DNA of 8,317 bases, from positions 1-8,317 of the forward strand of contig UQVI01000084.1 of the NCBI GenBank assembly GCA_900544515.1, read 5' to 3'. A model generated the notes under the pieces. That model was given only the letters and a program-made list of their open reading frames with translations. It searched no databases and was not told where the DNA came from. Positions 6,311 through 8,317 of this stretch are shown piece after piece (the stretch's first letter is position 1; each line of letters starts with the position of its first letter). The translations under genes and the position numbers were made by a program. The stretch is from an uncultured Oscillospiraceae bacterium (GTDB lineage Bacteria; Bacillota; Clostridia; Oscillospirales; Acutalibacteraceae).

Positions 6311-7582
6311 TTATTTCAATCCGATATCCTGATGTCTCTTTGCAACAACTGAAAAAGCATCCTCTGCAATATCAATTGCAAGCTTGATATCCTCGTCAGT
6401 GATCGCAGCATTAATAAAATGATTGTGATGTGATGCAAGGAATAAGCCTCTTGACACACACTCGGCAATCCATTCCTGATGTAACATAAGACTGTCATCA
6501 TTTGCTATCCTGAGGTAGAAGAGCGCCGGTTCACCGGAAACAACTAAGTTGAAACCGTGCTCCTTACCTGCTGCCTTAAACCCTTCAGTAAGCTGAATTC
6601 CTTTCTCTCTGAACATTGTAGGAATATCAAGCTTTTTCATTTTCGGAATACAAGCAAGACAAGCAGCAAAAGGCTCTGCACTCATCCAGTATGAGCCTGT
6701 ATAAACAACAGATGATGCGGTGTTCTTCATATGCTCCTGACCGCAGACAGCTGACATATTATATCCGTTTGCAAGTGCTTTACAGAAACAGATAAGGTCA
6801 GCCTTAAATCCGTAGTAATGGTCTGAACCCTGAAGATCAAGTCTGAAGCCTGTACGAACATCATCAATAATAAGTACCATTCCGTGATCATCACAGAACT
6901 TGCGTACCTTTGCCCACTGTTCTTTGGTGGCACATTCATTATCCTTGAAGTTACCATGATCATATGGCTGAGCAATCAGACCCGCCACATCACCGCCGCA
7001 GGCATCATAAGCAGCCTGCATAGCGTCAATATCAAACCAGGGAACTACAATATTATTCTCAACCTCTTCTGGAAGAATACCCGGATAGTCAATCTTCTGC
7101 GCCCACTGAAAATCGCCGTGATAATATCCCTTGAAGAACATCATCTTTTTCTTGCCGGTATGCGCACGTGCACACATAACGCTGAACGTTGTAGCATCTG
7201 AACCGTTCTTCATAAAGAATGCCCAGTCAGCCATAGCAACAGTATCCTTTAAAAGCTCTGCACATTCAACCATTTTGTAGGATGGAGAAGTAGTACAGTT
7301 ACCGATTTTAAGCTGCTCCATAGCTGCTACATCAACATCATCATCGCAGTATCCAAGAACATTAGGACCATATGCACACATAAGGTCAAGATATTTATTG
7401 CCGTCAACATCCCAGAAATATGTACCCTTTGCTTTCTGTGACATTAAAGGCCATTTTGTAATAGGAAGGAATAATCCTTCTGACGGACCGAGATGTCCGT
7501 ATACGCCTGATGGAATTGCATTTAATGCTCTCTGAAACCACTCGGCACTTTTTTCATGTGTATATTCAGGAAATTTACTCAT
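6311..7582 (-). CDS. Class III PLP-dependent aminotransferase, glutamate-1-semialdehyde aminomutase-like
   Basis: Cytosolic fold-type I PLP enzyme of 423 residues, normal length for the family. Visible landmarks (numbered from the ATG at 7582) are a W-D-V-D-G-N-K-Y-L-D segment (57-66), a phosphate-binding N-G-S-D-A (126-130), a Y-Y-H-G ring-stacking segment (153-156), I-I-D-D-V-R-T-G-F-R with the cofactor-binding Asp at 240, and C-K-A-L-A-N-G-Y with the Schiff-base Lys at 268. It should move an amino group between an amino compound and a carbonyl compound, or shift it within one molecule. Specificity is not readable. A haem role is unlikely because no tetrapyrrole genes are nearby. The gene sits 14 nt after the SCP2-like gene and 45 nt before the transketolase N subunit, so it probably belongs to one operon and may feed or drain the transketolase product. 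A GTG at 7588 is in frame but lies only 3 nt from the GGAGG core, so the ATG is preferred. It is Cys-rich (14), including one next to the catalytic Lys. Confidence 0.93.
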   Translation of the reverse strand: MSKFPEYTHEKSAEWFQRALNAIPSGVYGHLGPSEGLFLPITKWPLMSQKAKGTYFWDVDGNKYLDLMCAYGPNVLGYCDDDVDVAAMEQLKIGNCTTSPSYKMVECAELLKDTVAMADWAFFMKNGSDATTFSVMCARAHTGKKKMMFFKGYYHGDFQWAQKIDYPGILPEEVENNIVVPWFDIDAMQAAYDACGGDVAGLIAQPYDHGNFKDNECATKEQWAKVRKFCDDHGMVLIIDDVRTGFRLDLQGSDHYYGFKADLICFCKALANGYNMSAVCGQEHMKNTASSVVYTGSYWMSAEPFAACLACIPKMKKLDIPTMFREKGIQLTEGFKAAGKEHGFNLVVSGEPALFYLRIANDDSLMLHQEWIAECVSRGLFLASHHNHFINAAITDEDIKLAIDIAEDAFSVVAKRHQDIGLK

Positions 7583-7590
7583 TGTCACAA

Positions 7591-7598
7591 TCCTCCTT
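7591..7598 (-). promoter_or_regulatory. Ribosome binding site of the aminotransferase
   Basis: AAGGAGGA on the minus strand overlaps the TAA stop (7597-7599) of the upstream SCP2-like gene. It lies 8 nt before the ATG at 7582, but only about 2-3 nt before the in-frame GTG at 7588. This decides for the ATG start and suggests translational coupling. Confidence 0.85.
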
Positions 7599-8272
7599 AG
7601 CCTAAGTATACAGCAACTCTGTCAAGAATACGGTTAATATTATCAACCATTGAAATCATACCTGCCATATGAATATTGCCTGCACAAAGCTCAGCCATAG
7701 TCGATGCTGTACCTGTAAAAAGACCATATGCAAGGTCAATAGAATTGAATTCCATAATCGCTCTAGGAGTATCAGGCTTTTCCTTTATTGTCTCAAAATG
7801 GTGGTTACGTACACGAAGGGTTGAATAGCAAACATCTGTAATACCCATCTGAACATCACCGTCAACCGTATAAAGTGCTGACTGCTTTGAAATGGAATCT
7901 GAATTTGCCAGTGCTGAAAGCGCACCTGAAATTGTGTAGAATGTAAGAATCGTTGACTCTTCAAAAAAGTCCCTGTTCTTCAGATTTTCCTCACTCGGCA
8001 TTAACAACTTTGTCAATCTGTCAGTAAGCTTGGTAAACGGACCAAGTAAAAATGCAAGCACCTGAGGTGCATTTTTAACAGGGAGACCCGGCTTGCTGTC
8101 ATCAATAAGAGCATTGAACTTTTCAGGTGATGAAAAATTCATTTTACAGGTACAGCAGTAGCTGCCCTCACTCATTTTACAGCCGTCCTTTGAAAAATGA
8201 AAAGTACAGCACGGACCGTCTGCAACATCAAAGCAAATGGAAACAGGCTTTTTCATAGCAGCACATACTGCC
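7597..8272 (-). CDS. Double SCP2-like domain protein, 5'-truncated (SCP2-A)
   Basis: Partial gene: 224 genomic codons remain (first complete codon 8269-8271) and the 5' end is cut off by sequencing adapter. The C-terminal 55 residues (about 170-224) resemble the end of SCP2 sterol-carrier-like domains: an acidic/hydrophobic strand, then Leu-Phe-Thr-Gly, then Gly-Asn-Ile-His-Met-Ala-Gly and a final helix. The N-terminal part (about 8-90) looks like a second, divergent SCP2-like half, with a helical linker (about 95-130) between them. It shares this layout and an F-S-S-x-E-K-x-N-A motif (residues 46-54) with the complete gene at 3510-4307. Eight cysteines fall within residues 3-42, which the paralogue lacks. 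SCP2 folds bind lipids or other hydrophobic ligands; the ligand here is unknown. The stop codon overlaps the ribosome binding site of the aminotransferase gene, so the two are co-transcribed. The family call is by eye and moderate in certainty. Confidence 0.62.
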
Positions 8273-8317
8273 CTGTCTCTTATACACATCTCCGAGCCCA
8301 CGAGACTAAGGCGAATC
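8273..8317 (+). other. Illumina Nextera adapter contamination with i7 index
   Basis: Positions 8273-8291 are exactly the 19-base Tn5 mosaic end CTGTCTCTTATACACATCT. They are followed by CCGAGCCCACGAGAC (8292-8306), the rest of the Nextera read-1 trimming sequence. Then comes TAAGGCGA (8307-8314), which matches the Nextera N701 i7 index, and the first three bases (ATC) of the P7 end. This is library read-through, not genome. On the minus strand it gives the peptide MGSEMCIRDR, an N-terminus known as a recurrent database artefact. Any gene call starting at 8301 is therefore false at its N-terminus. Confidence 0.98.

Noticed and set aside
6311..7582. Calling the aminotransferase a true HemL (glutamate-1-semialdehyde aminomutase)
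   Set aside because: It resembles that family in layout, but no tetrapyrrole genes are nearby, and the operon context points elsewhere. Only the class III call is supported.
3510..8272. Sulfo-transketolase or D-apiose breakdown operon
   Set aside because: Both use split transketolases, but no sulfoquinovosidase, sugar isomerase, sulfoacetaldehyde reductase, kinase or apulose genes are in the window. It cannot be excluded beyond the truncated edge.
1..8272. CRISPR array, tRNA or rRNA genes
   Set aside because: No regularly spaced repeats, cloverleaf-like segments or ribosomal RNA stretches were seen.
8272..8301. N-terminus M-G-S-E-M-C-I-R-D-R for the right-edge protein
   Set aside because: Encoded by adapter sequence (8273-8306) plus the junction codon; not genomic. 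The gene is treated as truncated at its 5' end.

Overview
The window carries a compact, AT-rich, single-strand gene block of the kind expected from an anaerobic Firmicute (Clostridia, perhaps gut or rumen Lachnospiraceae/Ruminococcaceae). Grounds are the strong GGAGG-type ribosome binding sites, short intergenic gaps, AT-rich spacers, intrinsic hairpin/T-tract terminators, Cys-rich cytosolic proteins, a split transketolase and a GPH-type symporter. No marker gene fixes the species. The last 45 bases (8273-8317) are not genomic: they are Illumina Nextera adapter plus an i7 index, so the genomic sequence stops at about 8272, probably at the end of a metagenome or draft contig.

All six genes lie on the minus strand, so they read from right to left. 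Unit 1 (8272 to about 3453) contains a 5'-truncated protein with two SCP2-like halves, a class III PLP aminotransferase of the glutamate-1-semialdehyde-aminomutase-like type, the N-terminal and C-terminal subunits of a split transketolase, and a second complete double SCP2-like protein. It ends in a strong intrinsic terminator at 3453-3496. Unit 2 starts at an extended -10 promoter near 3339-3347. It encodes a GPH/MelB-type symporter with an unusual C-terminal cytoplasmic extension of about 270 residues, translationally coupled to a small unknown lipoprotein. It is followed by a long imperfect palindrome (119-262) and a bidirectional terminator-like hairpin (69-112).

Taken together, this looks like a small metabolic module. 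An importer (or exporter) for a sugar-like compound sits beside a ThDP enzyme that moves two-carbon ketol units and a PLP aminotransferase acting on a carbonyl or amino compound. Two related SCP2-like, possibly ligand-binding, proteins bracket the enzymes. I do not recognise this combination as a characterised pathway. The substrate cannot be read from the sequence, and the true start of the operon lies beyond the adapter-truncated edge.
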